NCBI GenBank assembly: GCA_964304625.1
Contig: OZ199839.1
Location: 1,922,001 to 1,986,000 of the forward strand
From: Kudoa neothunni
Taxonomy: Eukaryota > Cnidaria
DNA: 64,000 nt
Direction: 5' to 3'
Of this stretch, positions 50,291 through 62,028 are shown piece after piece. The notes beneath the pieces are model-generated. The model made no database searches and was not told the origin of the DNA. It worked only from the letters and a program-made list of their open reading frames with translations. Position 1 is the stretch's first letter. Each line of letters opens with the position of its first letter. The position numbers and the translations under genes are program-made.

Positions 50291-51672
50291 TTAACCCTTA
50301 CGGAGCGGACGGGGTATTTTAGGAACCCCAACAATTTTGTTTTTCGAAATTTCTACCTTTACCTTCTTATTTTCTCTAGGATTTTCCATGTAATCTTTTA
50401 ATATCAAATAAACTTTAAACTAAACCAACAAAAATTTTTTCCCTTAAGGATATAAAATAGTAGACAACTATTTCAAAACCGAACCAATAGTATTTAGTGT
50501 TTAAAGGCCTTTGAATCTCTTATATTTATTTAATTTTAACTAAAAACTAAAGATTAATTTTTAAATGGATAAAAGGAATAAGAGTATGATTAAGTCTTTA
50601 TTTTATTTTCTACCGGAATTTTTCTTTGTTTACAAGGTAAAACCCCTGGAGCAACTTATTAGGTTGGGGGATTCTGGTTGGTCATACCTCTTCCATTAAC
50701 GCTTTAGGCACCACAGGACGTAACATGAAACCCCCTTATCTTTATGTGGCAATGTGGGACTTTAACCCACTAAACATCCTCGTCTCAGGGCGACCACCAC
50801 CCCAAAACCTATTCCCTTTAAGGACGTTGGTTTTGTGGGGACTGCAAATTATTTGCCTTTCAATGGGTTCCGGAGATTCACGCTCACCCCATTTCACAGC
50901 GAGCGTACATTTAAACCACAACTCCCAAATATGGGATGGAGACTCACCCACACGGAAGCAATAGTCTGACCACCGGCGGATTCGAACCTATTACCTCATG
51001 GTTCTGAGTCCGAGTGTCACACTGATGTGCTATCTGTCCTCACCTTTTTTCTACCGGAATAATCCGACATACTCGGAGATTATCCTGAGATTATTGTAAG
51101 ACTCGAGCGTTCTTAGTAGTATATTAATTTTGAAAGTATAGGTAGATTAGTATTTAATTTTGTTCCAACCAGGTTTCTCTTTTTACATCAGCAATGATTT
51201 TTACCATAGAATAAAAATTATAACAGAGAAGTTAGCTGTTTAAAGGAAAGGAAATATTTCTACCTTTTCATACCACGATCGCAAATGAGTTTAACGAAAA
51301 CTTTCTGGTATCTCTGTTGTGGCGGTTTTGTTGTTTGTTCCTTTCAGATGACAAATTCATTTGAAATCAACCTTGAGTTTTCCAATAATTAGTTAATAGC
51401 TTTACATAAGCATAACCTATATTTTTGAGGAATTTCTTGTTTATTCTTGTTTTTTTTCTTAAAAGTGATGGCTACGAAGTATTTGTATTTTTTCCTAGCT
51501 AGTTAAATATTTTTACATTTTTGGCGGTTACTTTCATTTTAAATTAAGTAATAACCGCATAAAACTAATTTTTTATCCCTACGAGCGAATTAAGTTGAAA
51601 AGTCTCTGAGGTATCTTAGGTCCCCCTTCGGCACACGCGTAAATTTTTCGAGTTCCATCTTCCGAGGGTTAA
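50291..51672. mobile_element. piggyBac-type MITE carrying a SINE
   Basis: Left end at TTAA 50291 (TTAACCCTTACGGAGCGG, then GGGGTATTTTAGGAACCCC); right end at TTAA 51669-51672 (inward TTAACCCTCGGAAG, then GAAGGGGGACCTAAGATACC). No transposase. The SINE at 50620-51046 inserted into it later and accounts for about a third of its length. Confidence 0.65.
50620..51046 (-). mobile_element. tRNA-derived SINE, copy 2
   Basis: On the minus strand the head reads GGACAGATAGCACATCAGTG and ATGAGGTAATAGGTTCGAAT (continuing CC), a good pol III B box. The 3' domain shared with 8099-8598 follows: GGGTGGTGGTCGCCC, TTTAGTGGGTTAAAGTCCC, AACCTAATAAGTTGCTCC and AGGGGTTTTACCTTGTAAAC. A perfect 14-bp target-site duplication, TTTTCTACCGGAAT, flanks it at 50606-50619 and 51047-51060. 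The head differs more than the tail between the copies, so they may have different tRNA-like heads on a common 3' end. Confidence 0.88.
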
Positions 51673-53111
51673 TCCGACAGGCGTTCCCTAAAATAGGAGA
51701 TGGCGCTTGCGCCGATTAACATGCAGCATTTTATTTGTCACTGGAAGCAGAATATTCTTTGCTTATCGCACCCTTTCGCGTCGTTATTTAAAAATAATAA
51801 TTATATACCTTTGTTAAGACAACTTTGTTACTTTTTTGTCATTTTCAAATTAATAAAAAAATTATTTTATTTGTAGGAACCCGAAACATTACAATTCACT
51901 GAGTAAATCATTAATTTCCGTATTGTTTATTGTAAAAATGTCGTCTGAATCTTGAATAATAGCGCCTATCTTAAAATATATTCAAAACTTTCATGCGGAG
52001 AAATATTGAAAATTATTACTGATGGTAGGGTAGACCTATCCTAGAACTTCCACAATTACAGAAAAAGTCGGATCAAATTGCCAGAACAATCCAGGCGACT
52101 ATCTGGTAGAATAAAAAGGAATGGTTGTGAGGCTGTATTATAACAAAACGACTTTTTTACGTAGAATTAAAGAGAAGGGCCTTATATTACTTCATTTGTT
52201 TAAAAATCATTGAATCTTTTATAAATTCTTAAATTTAAATTAACATATTTTTAAGTTTATAATTATAATTTTTTTTGGCGGTTCCGAAATTCGAGGTCGT
52301 CTAATATTGAGGTAAAATCATTGAATGCTTACCCTAAGCGAATATTCACGATACGGGCCTGGTAAAGTATTTAGATCGCATGTGTCAACAATGTGTGAAA
52401 TTGATTGCGGCTTATTTTGCACACTTGTTGCATGGTCCGGAAGGGATTGCACAAAATCAATTACCTGCAATATTTGCCAATTAGTTGTATCTATCTCGTA
52501 ACAATTGATTTTTATTCAAAATAAATAGGATATGTTAAATATAACCTCTCTATTTGTATATTATGTTCGTTCTCGCAAAATTTATTTAAAAATTTGTCAG
52601 TGTAACTATTTGTTCTTTAATAAAACTCATAAATCAGATTGTTGATGTGGAAGTTGTTTATTGATGATCACAATGAAAACATTTTATAGCATTAACGATT
52701 GAGCTCATTTTTAATTCAACTGCAGGTATTCCCTACCGTATTCGCCATAATTTTCATATTTATTTGTTATTTTACGATACGAATACATTTAGTCATTATT
52801 AAAAAAATATGTCACTCAAGACAAAACATGTAGGTCAATCTTTTGGCATAGGAAGTGGTTGCACTTAGATCTCTAAATCTTTCAAATTTAGTTCTCAATT
52901 TTTCAAATAGATTTCTTTATCACCAAGTGTTGTAAAATTATGTGATTGCTTTTCTAATTGCATTTAAATAAAAGTTTGTAGCTTTAATGAAGTTTTGCAT
53001 TGGTTAAAGGCAAATTTGCAAGAACCTGTGAGTTAAATAAGGATTACGGTGTACATCGGCTGTTGACTAGGTTGATGCGTAGGATTGCGCGTGTTTGACA
53101 GCAACTATTCA
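51673..53111. other. Region upstream of SOD1
   Basis: AT-rich with no recognisable coding sequence, RNA gene or repeat. The SOD1 promoter and 5' UTR presumably lie in the last few hundred bases. Confidence 0.35.
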
Positions 53112-53715
53112 ATGGTTAGATGTGCGATTGCCGTAATCAATTCTGATACTGTTAAAGGGAAAGTGATTTTCACCCAAGAAGTAATCACGTTGAGCAATAG
53201 TGTATTGACTGTGAATCAACTCTAGGGTCCCTCAAATGCGACACGCGTCCAAGTTGACCTTCACATTGAGGGAAGTTCTAACCAGAATCACGGAATGCAT
53301 GTGCATGAATTTGGAGATCTTTCTAACGGTAGGTTTTTTTTTTGATTTTTGGAGCAAAGTCAAATTGTAGGATGCATTTCTGCTGGAGCTCATTTCAATC
53401 CCCAGTGTCAAACTCACGGTTCGATTGATTCCGATGTACGCCATTATGGAGATCTTGGAAACATAAAAACCGACCAGAATGGTGATTGTAAAATGGATTA
53501 TACCGTTAATGCTCTGCCGATACACGGTGAATCCAATATTTACGGCAGATCGCTTGTGGTATTTTTGTTTGATAGAAGTTAGTTTGTGAGGTAGCATGTA
53601 GATCCACGCTAAAGAAGATGATTTGGGTCGTGGCAATGACGAGGAAAGTCTTAAAACTGGGAATGCTGGAGCCCGAATCGCTTGTGCTGTCATTGGTATT
53701 TGCAAGTGTGCTTGA
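53112..53715 (+). CDS. SOD1: Cu/Zn superoxide dismutase, cytosolic type
   Basis: Four exons, 53112-53180, 53226-53328, 53371-53558 and 53602-53715, with GT-AG introns of 45, 42 and 43 nt, give exactly 157 residues, the normal length for the family. It converts superoxide to oxygen and hydrogen peroxide. Ligands are all in place: HVH in [10 protein letters not shown] in GAHFNP, H in THGS, H and D in VRHYGDLGN, and the last His in [11 protein letters not shown]. The disulfide cysteines (GCISAG and ACAVIG) and the active-site Arg in [11 protein letters not shown] are also conserved. No signal peptide or membrane anchor is present, so it is cytosolic. The start codon is the first ATG before a typical CAIAVINSD beta strand. 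It ends GICKCA, with two extra cysteines. No frame defects. Confidence 0.95.
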
Positions 53716-55379
53716 TGTTAGTTTGATATCGTCGTCTATTCCAGAGTCGATTGCGATTAACATTTGTTTACTGTTGACTTAATTATTTTCTGGCGATCAC
53801 GATATTTGTTGTCTAAAACGGAGCTTAATTATTGCATGAGTCTCAGTTTCTTAAGTTTTCTAACTCTTTATGATTTGCTCTGCTCCATCGTGAAATTTAT
53901 ATAATCATCAAATTCGAGCATTTATTAAATCCCGATTTAGGCTCAACTGAATTTTATGTATGCAGAAAAGACTAATTTTTCAGTTTACATCTTATTTTTC
54001 GACTGTCTCCTTTAATTTTTGGCATTTGTGAAATTTATACAAATGCTGGAAATTTAAACAACGAGGACAACAGTTGATATTTAATCTTTATAGGGGGAGG
54101 CTCTAATTGCCTTTAGTACTCTGGCTAGGGTGATATTAACCTTCGAAACAGCTGAAAAATTTCCACCATTCAAATAAAAATGGGGTAAAAACCGATCACA
54201 CGTTTTTATTTCATAAAATAGTCTTAAATAAAAGTTTGCGTTGACTGACAAAATATGGGGAAAAATCGTCGAGAAAATTTTGAAGAATGAACGACCAATT
54301 ATTGCTATGTTCTTGTAACGTACGCGCAAATATTTACGTTGATACATTTCTTTGGAATTGATTATATGTATCGGTCCATTTCTGCATTTTTTAATTGAAA
54401 AAAGTAACTCAAATAATTTAACTCTTTAAATTAATTTAAAGTATCTTGAACAATTTTATGTAGTGTTGCGTAGAAACACACGAAATGATTGCAAACTGAT
54501 TATTTCACGGTGCAGTTATCGCATGTTTATTGAATGTTCTCTACAACATTAAACTAAGCAAATTGATGGAGATGTGTCATAATTTTGATAATCAATGTAA
54601 GAGTCAACAGGAACTGAGAAGCTATCTCTGTAATTTGGATTATTTATTCAATAGTCAATCGATAGAACTTTTAATTTTTAAAAATAGCGTATATCGATAT
54701 TATAAATAATTCATAATATGGGATAGATTTCCACCCCAATTTTATTTAGAAGATATTTTTACATGAATTTTTTTTTCTAGAATATTACGAGGACTAGGTA
54801 GGAGTTACGTCCTATTAATCCTTCCTGTCTGACGTGGGATATACTGGATACCCCCATATGATACTTTTGTTTATAATTCTTGACACATTTATATAGACGT
54901 AGTGGAATTTCTTTGATGTTTGTATAATGTATTAAAGCTTAAGAAGGGTGATAATTAAATTGAATATAATGCAGTATTATTGTAAAAATAAGAATTTTAA
55001 ATATGTCACTTTATAATACATCTAATTTTACCATCAAATCAATACTATAATTAGGGGTTAAGACGGTTCGGTTTCGGTTACTTCTACAACGGTTTCCGGT
55101 TTTGTGAATAATTTTTTCAATTATCATTGTAAATTTTTGCGGAAGCAAGAAAAATTTAAAAATGTGATAGAATGAAATCTTATTTTAGTCACTCTTTGTT
55201 TAAACATACTCTTTCAAACCAAATTTTGAATTATTTTACAATAGAATTCAATTTTATATTAACTTTTATTGATATAATTAATGTTATTATTTAACAATGT
55301 TTGTAATTACATTTAAAAACGATTATAAATATTTTAGACTAAAATTTCGATTTAGTTATTTCTATTTTCACAAATAAAC
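53716..55379. other. Intergenic, with possible short piggyBac-type piece
   Basis: At 54815 a TTAATCCTTCCTGTCTGACG stretch followed by GGATATACTGGATACCCC resembles the left ends of other piggyBac MITEs here, and a TTAA preceded by GGGG occurs at 55058. The two ends match poorly, so this is only a possible fragment. No gene was seen. Confidence 0.3.
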
Positions 55380-55985
55380 ACAATGGTCTCAAGTTTCGAG
55401 TCATTCAGTTTTGTTCTCAACGGGGAAATAACACGGTCACATAGCGAAAAACATCTTTCTGAGTCAAGACTTATTGGCCTTATGTTAAAAAGAGTTTTAC
55501 GAACCCTTTCTAAACGATCTGACACCACACCGTAATTAACAAAATTGGCAATTTCGTTGGAATCCGAACAATATTATGACTTTTTTGGTCTGGCCACGGA
55601 ATTGATCAAATCGTCTTAATCCATTTCAACTTTGGAAGGTTCATACTTGTGGATTTTGATTATTCGGTTCAATGAAATTAATTGCTTGTTGTAGCTCAAA
55701 ATTTGACGGTCTTCTGTAGAATAAACTCTTTTCACAAATGTTTGAATCGAAGCTTAAAAACATAAATATATCAGACCGAATAGTGCGTCGTTCAAAGCAA
55801 CGTTCGATAAATTTCATTTTTGAATTTTCTGAAATTGTTCCGTCAATAAGCGAGAGATCCTCAACTGTGTTGGTTAATATGAAGTCACATTGTTCAAGAT
55901 TCATTTGTGACTCTGAAAATTTGAGAACGGCTTGATACACAATTTCCAGGCATGATGTTAATTCCTAAATCGGAACGACTTTAGA
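55380..55985 (-). pseudogene. hAT transposase fragment, C-terminal
   Basis: The minus strand reads CEKSLFYRRPSNFELQQAIN, then after a break NEIANFVNYGVVSDRLERVR, LFNIRPISLDSERCFSLCDR and VISPLRTKLNDSKLETIVFI. This is the hAT dimerisation end (I-x-P-x-S-x-x-S/A-E-R-x-F-S followed by L-R-x-x-L). Upstream parts and element ends were not found. Non-functional. Confidence 0.6.
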
Positions 55986-56004
55986 GCCGGTGGTACCTCC
56001 GGGG

Positions 56005-56216
56005 GCGTGACGGTGACGCGCAAATAAATTAACCATGGCTATATGTCCCAGATTTTTTATCTCGTGCATACACCACACACAGTCAACAGTCCTAATTATT
56101 AAACCTGCCCCATAATCTACAAATCTTAATCAACGCTCGAACCCATGCCTTCCATCATTAAACGCCATTAGTATTATCAATGCGCCACTCAACCAACTAT
56201 GCCCGAAAAGGATAAC
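56005..56216 (-). repeat. Possible tRNA-derived SINE of a second type
   Basis: On the minus strand an A-box-like TAGTTGGTTGAGTGGCGC (about 56204) is followed at normal spacing by a B-box-like ATGGGTTCGAGCG (about 56140). The sequence does not fold as a complete tRNA, and no target duplication was seen. It does not share the 3' domain of the two SINEs described above. Confidence 0.4.
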
Positions 56217-56548
56217 AATAAACATTTAAAATTTAATTACTTACATTGTTGTGTTACTTTTAATTATAGAATATAATCTACTATTACGCATAATACCGTT
56301 TTTAATCAAAATCACGTTTTTATATTCTAACGATCCTATAATTTGTTTAAACTTTTGTAGATGAATGTAATGTGAATCAAGCTAATTGAAAGGATAAATT
56401 ATAAGAATAATATGATAAATCAAAGTCGGAATATTTAATAAGTTTAATTTTCCTTTTTTCGTAGACGCGTTGTTGTTTTTTCACTTGCTCTATACCACGA
56501 TATAATAAAAATTGAATATAACATTACCTAAAATTCAAGTCGCCCTAG

Positions 56549-57521
56549 CTACTTTAACGTTTCCAAAAACGCATCTTTTCTATTTTTAATGTATTTTCTA
56601 ATGAACATATATTTATCGAAATAACTGAAATTTAAATAGATATAATTTGCAATTATATGTAAAAATAATCTCTTATACGTATATTTTCTGGTTCCATTTA
56701 ATGGAAAAGATGATTTTAATTGTTGCCAGGTAGATTCAATTGTATTGGTATGCGTTCCATCTTTAGCAACGAAACACTTACTGTGATTTACAGTTCGATG
56801 TCTGTATCTCATGCTTCCACGCGATTTATAAACTCTAGCGGCATCCGTAAATATTGTTGTCCCTGAATTTGATTATTTTCCCGGCCCTCATCAAAAATAC
56901 CAGGCAATATGTATTTTTAACTAACGTAAGCAATGTGGCATGGTTTAATTTACAGGAATAGCAAAAATTCGGTTGGTTCCACGTTCAATGTCACCAAACA
57001 TCCATTGCCCTTCTGTCCTCCGACCACAATTATATTTCCGTTTTCCAAATTTGGACTCATCTATCTCGACAATCTTTCCAGGCTCCAATGAGTAATTATA
57101 TATGATTGAAATAATTGGTTACCTCCAATTGGTTGAGAATCGATTAATAGGATTTCACCACAAAGGAATCTAACTTCCTTTCTCAAATCCACAAGAGTTG
57201 CAATGGATTCTCTGCGTAAATCCTATTGGATAAATGAATTTTTGCAATTATGCAACAGGTAGTAAAACATTAAGAGTATTGTTTACATTGAAGAATTAAC
57301 ATAGTTATTAACAATATTTTTGCTCTTAATTTCATGTTTGAAAATTGGAACAGGGAATTTGACCTTATAGAAATGAAATGTCTACATTTTTTATTGTTGC
57401 AGCGCCATACAACCTTGTCGAGCTTCATTTTGGACTCTTTGACTAATTTTACCATTCCAGTAGTACACTTCGTGTAAATGCCATTTCTGTTTTTTACAAG
57501 ATTAAACCCAGTCAAAAACAT
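56549..57521 (-). pseudogene. Merlin (IS1016-type) transposase remnant
   Basis: Read on the minus strand: a zinc-ribbon start (KLDKVVWRCNNKKCRHFISI, about 57420); then about 57070-56960 EIDESKFGKRKYN, with C replacing R in NCGRRTEGQWMFGDIERGT; and finally RHRTVNHSKCFVAKDGTHTN, TIESTWQQLKSSFPLNGTR (56805-56700) and an end at 56549. The I-D-E-S-K-F-G, G-G-I-E-R-G and H-x-T-V-N-H-S blocks are diagnostic for Merlin/IS1595-like DDE transposases. The catalytic residues visible are E-I-D-E, the SD-like site region and T-I-E. A handful of frame changes and stops break it. Terminal repeats were not located. Confidence 0.8.
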
Positions 57522-57529
57522 GATAAGGT

Positions 57530-58490
57530 CTTTTTTGAGGAAATCTTATATATTGCACCAGTATTAAAAACCTTTGTCATAGTTGCTTTTTAACCGCGTG
57601 CTTTGTCGTAACAACGTAACGTTGTTTTCCTCAATGAAATAGCGATTCGAATATCTTTTATAATTAATACATAGAGGTTTATTATGCCTCGTTTTATTAG
57701 TTTATATTGTTACTCCCTTAAAAAACATCTTTTGGCAAATCATTTGAAATACTTATCATATTTGCATGAAATGTTATGCTTATGTTAATATTATATTTAT
57801 ATATTATAAATTGAATCTAATAAATAAATATAGCTGTTTATACGAGAGTAATTGAACATTAATTTAAGGATACAATAATTAATATATTATGCATATGATA
57901 ATTTTTTATAATATGTAATTATGTATGTTTGTTAATTGCGTGATAACTCCATACGTGAGCGATTGTATTCGAATAAATCTTGCATGCGTTATCAGAAAGG
58001 TTTAGTGCTATCTTAATTGTATTATTTTTCAAAGTGATTTACAAATTTTTACCATAAATAAATAAAATATTTAAAAAATAAAGTGATGTTTTCCATGGTA
58101 AATTACATATATTGTGTTAATAAATATATATAAGATATGAGATTTTTTAAGTATTAAAATGCTTTTATTCTTTATTAAAAGAATATATAACTTTATTCTA
58201 TTTCCATACATATTTTATGGTCAATAGAAACATAATAAGTAACAACATATTTATCGTTTTATATTTTGATGTTAACATTTAAATGAGTACGCTATCATAG
58301 CGAGCGTTAGAACAATCTAATCTATGTATAAAAATTCATGAAACTAAAATAATTACCGATTCATTGTTTGGTAATATTTATGAATTAAATATAGAGAGAA
58401 GGTAGGAAATTCGCAGAAGTTATGGCGAATGTGACATTACCTGCACGCGCACTCGTACAGAGGTATCACCGATTCTAAAGTGGAGGGATT
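57530..58490. other. AT-rich spacer
   Basis: Nothing recognised apart from low-complexity A/T runs. The 365-bp repeat begins at its right edge. Confidence 0.35.
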
Positions 58491-58858
58491 TGCAGGCTTT
58501 ATTTTAAGTGATCTAAGCTTTATCGCAAAGTTATTAAACGAAGTATTCAAAATACTCGATGTAAGAATGAATGGATCGAACTTTCGAGAACGAGGAATAT
58601 ATGGCTGTTCATAGAGTTCAATATAATAGGAAAATAAATTAGCCAATGGCATAAAGGACAACACGAAAGACAGCACTCTTATAACTGTCGGTTGAGGACA
58701 GTTCCATGAGTTTTCTTTGAGAGCTAATCTAAAAATGAAAAAATTAAATAGAAAATCTAAAAAAAAATAAAGAAATCATTCGAGATCCATCATACCGAAA
58801 TGCTGGAACACATTACAAGGTTAAATTTTTACTTTTGAAAAATAAAATAAACTTCGTT
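58491..58858. repeat. 365-bp dispersed repeat, copy 2
   Basis: Partner of 27497-27863 in the same orientation. The minus strand is open over 58437-58676 and encodes NSWNCPQPTVIRVLS, LANLFSYYIEL and SRKFDPFI, which resembles the peptide in copy 1. A membrane-protein exon or a transposon ORF could be the source. Confidence 0.7.
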
Positions 58859-59091
58859 TAAAACAAGAGAAATAACAAATTTTTTATTGAACAAAATAAT
58901 TCTGTTTTAAACTACCTTATCTGTTTTCAAAATAATCTGTGAATAATAAAAAAATTATTACGAAGATTTTTCACATCTCTCTATAAAGTTATTCTTAGTG
59001 CAACGAGGGAATAAATAAAAAAAGCAGAAAAAGCGGTCGCGCACCCACCAAATTCCTCCCATATGCACAGGCGTTAAACATGGATATTTAG

Positions 59092-61089
59092 CAGTGTAGG
59101 GTTATTACTAGGGGATGCCGCTTTCGATTAAAATCGATTTTCGTCAATTTTAGCCGTCTAATTTTTTTAAAAGTTTTGACGGTGATTTTTCGTAAATGAT
59201 CGATCTATTCCGAGTTAACTTAGACATGGATAGACATAAGAGAGAAATTTCTAGTTTTCTGGAAGAATGGACGGATATAGAAAATGTTAAAAATGAATTA
59301 ATTTTAAAATATTGTAAAGTAAAACTTCCGTTAAAATAAAAAAGAATTGACGAGCATTTGAAATCGAGAAAACACATTTCATTGAAAAAAAAGGTTAAGG
59401 AGACGTCCGTCATGCCAAATATTTTCTTTAGGGATAGAATTGGTGTCCATTGTAGTTTTTTGTGGAGTCCCGCTGTCTCTGATTGATAAGAAAAGTTATC
59501 TGCGACGATTTTTGTCAAAGTATTGTTGGCCTTCTAGATCATTCCTAACAGTCGCACCTTGGTGGATACGTATTTGCCGATGATATTTGAAAATAATGAA
59601 GATAATGTGAGGTCATTATTAGCGAATAAGTCATATCATCGATGAAGCACCTGATTTTACAAACAGGCCATTAATAAACATTTAAGCAAGTTTTTATGAT
59701 TCTGAAGCTCTCGAAAGAAGGACGCTTACGCTTAATTCCAAGACATTATCAGAATGTAACTCATTCATAGTTGCGAATGAAGTTTCGGAAACACTTCGAG
59801 CATATGGAATAAATTGGAGAAACTGTATGGCAATCATTTCTGATTCTGCCTCATATATGAAGAAATATTTCAAAAATTTGTCGGTTATGTACAACCATAT
59901 TATTAGAGTACCGTGTTTTTCCCGTATGATATATCTGGCGGTTAAAAAATCGATTGACGTTGTGTTTGATAGAGTCAAAAAGTTCTGCATGAAATTTTCT
60001 GCACTTTTTTGTAAAAACAGATCTGCAAAAAATTAATTCCTTAAAATTTTTGTCAATCATGGAATAGAGTTTCGAAAAGAGAGTCCGCGAGTACTTGACA
60101 CAAGATGGTACAGTATGTACAATTGTATACCATACCGCCTTGAATATTTTCCAGCCATTTCCGACTTTTTGTTGAACTCAAACTATGATTCTAATTCATC
60201 ATTTATGAGTATTTTTGAGATATCCAATGAATCATTAAGCGAGTTACATATTTACCCTAAATTTATCCTTTATCTTTGTCTCCATTGTATGGTTTTTCCA
60301 CCCCGATCGAATCCAAGAGTTCATGTGATTTTTCACATCTCCATAATTGGATGAAATGTAATTACAATATTTCCCTTACAGATACATTAAATAATTTTAA
60401 AAATTCCATGGAACTGTTTCCATTAGACAGAAGAGAAAACATTTTCGGAAATATGTCAAAATTTGTTAATTTGCTGGTTGTTGAGATGTCTACAATAATT
60501 AATAAACCAATTGAAGGTTGTTTTCCGTCCGAGCACTTTTTCGAAACTGTTCGAAATCTTGATTTTTCACAGTATTATAGTTTTAATAATGTGAAATTAT
60601 CTGATATTTCACAATTCGTTTGCAGCGTAGCGGAAAAAGAAAATCTTCAGCGTGAATTTTTAACATTTCCGCGCTCTGAAACAGGTAATGTATCCGATTC
60701 TTGCAATTCTTGGGAAACATACGATAAATTTCATCCAACTATTTAAAAAATCAGTAAAGATTTGAATTGAATTGAATTCCATTATCATCTATATCAATCG
60801 AAAGTAGTTTTTTCCAAATGAAACATGTATTCACGCAAAATAGGACGCGTTTGTCAAATGAAAGATTTATAATACTTTAAATATTATATTATAATGGTAA
60901 ACTATAAAATTATATTATTTTTCCAAGTATTGTTTATTTTGCACTGAAGATTTTGGTAGGAGCATGCGCATTACCTGAACTTAGGAAATAAACGTCGAAT
61001 TTTTTGAAAATAAACGTCGAAAACGGTATTCCCTAGTTATTACGCACTCGAGTATTTGCCCCAACAAAGTGCGTAATATCCTTGCACAA
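59092..61089 (+). mobile_element. Decayed hAT transposon
   Basis: Left end CAGTGTAGGG, followed by TTATTACTAGGGGATGCCG. On the right the inverted counterpart (TAATAACTAGGGAATACCG) lies at about 61021-61046. A second end-like motif (inward CAGTTGTGCAAGG, then ATTACGCAC) lies at 61066-61089. The exact right border and the target duplication are uncertain. A plus-strand transposase remnant fills the interior. Confidence 0.55.
59160..60746 (+). pseudogene. hAT transposase remnant
   Basis: Plus-strand blocks: FLEEWTDIENVKNELILKYC and DEHLKSRKHI (a degraded BED-type zinc finger, about 59255-59390); SEALERRTLTLNSKTLSECN and NWRNCMAIISDSASYMKKYF (the SD-x-A-S-Y-M-K-K block of hAT catalytic domains, about 59700-59880); DTRWYSMYNCIPYRLEYFPA (about 60100); and FPLDRRENIFGNMSKFVNLL to 60746. 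At least three frame changes and some stops separate them, so it is inactive. Confidence 0.6.
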
Positions 61090-62028
61090 CTGTATTCAAT
61101 CTGTCGGAGATAATATTATTTTCAAACATATTTTTAAAACTTCTGCTGCACGACTTTTTGAATTAGAACAGCAAATAGCACCTATTTGTGATTTCATAGA
61201 CTTTTCTTTTACAAATAAATATTTAATTAACGACAAAATTAAAATTAAATTAATAAAAAAATATTTTCATTATATTATATTTAATTGCTTACCTAACATT
61301 ATAGACAAGACTATAATCTTGAATAGATTATATAGATTTTACAAAATTTTCCAAAAGATTTGGCGGCACTTTGAATGATGAATGGTATACAATCTTGTCT
61401 TATTTTGGACAAACGTAAAATTAGTCATATAATTTTCTCATAATTATTCGGATCGATAATGATAAATAAACATAAGTTTAACACTCGAGTTAGCCAAACA
61501 AACTAGGAGATAGGTTTAGAAACTTTTTAAGTCCTACGACAATGCGAAGATATTTTTCATTCGACCTCGTAAAATTTGAAGTCTTCTAATTTTCCTTACT
61601 TTCTATTTAATGAAACATACATGTTATCATAACGGTTTCATAAATTCTAGTGAACAAAATTATGGGAATTTTATTAGGGTGGTAGTTAACTTTAATCATT
61701 TTCCTGATCATTAAACATTTGTTTAGATCGAGTTAAATATTTTTTGAGACATAGATTTTGTGTGCAAGTAGAATCAATTCGCTGATTTGTCATTTTTGCT
61801 GATTACAATCTAAGGTGATATGTTTAATTGTGCAATTTGTTTACAGGGTGACTGCGAAGTTGATTGGGTGATGTGAGCAACCAGCTGGCGTTGTTACGGC
61901 GTAAATCAAACGTGTTAATATATGTGAATTGTAACCATTGTCAACCTATTTATTGACTCTGTATTAGTGAAATAGTATAAAATAATAATTTCTTTTAAGT
62001 TGAAGCCATTTAAGTCAGTCGAAAATTT
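61090..62028. other. Spacer and 5' region of the BicD-like gene
   Basis: An open plus-strand stretch at 61082-61378 has no recognisable motif and starts within the hAT end, so it is not called. The promoter and 5' UTR of the next gene should lie in 61800-62028. Confidence 0.35.

Noticed and set aside
54815-55061. Short piggyBac MITE
   Set aside because: The left end looks right, but the proposed right end hardly matches it. Mentioned only as a possible fragment.
56130-56210. A genuine tRNA gene on the minus strand
   Set aside because: A- and B-box-like sequences are present but no acceptor stem or proper arms form. Kept only as a possible SINE.
61082-61378. Plus-strand ORF of 98 codons as a gene
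   Set aside because: Starts within the terminal repeat of the hAT at 59092-61089, is low-complexity, and has no motif or splice context.
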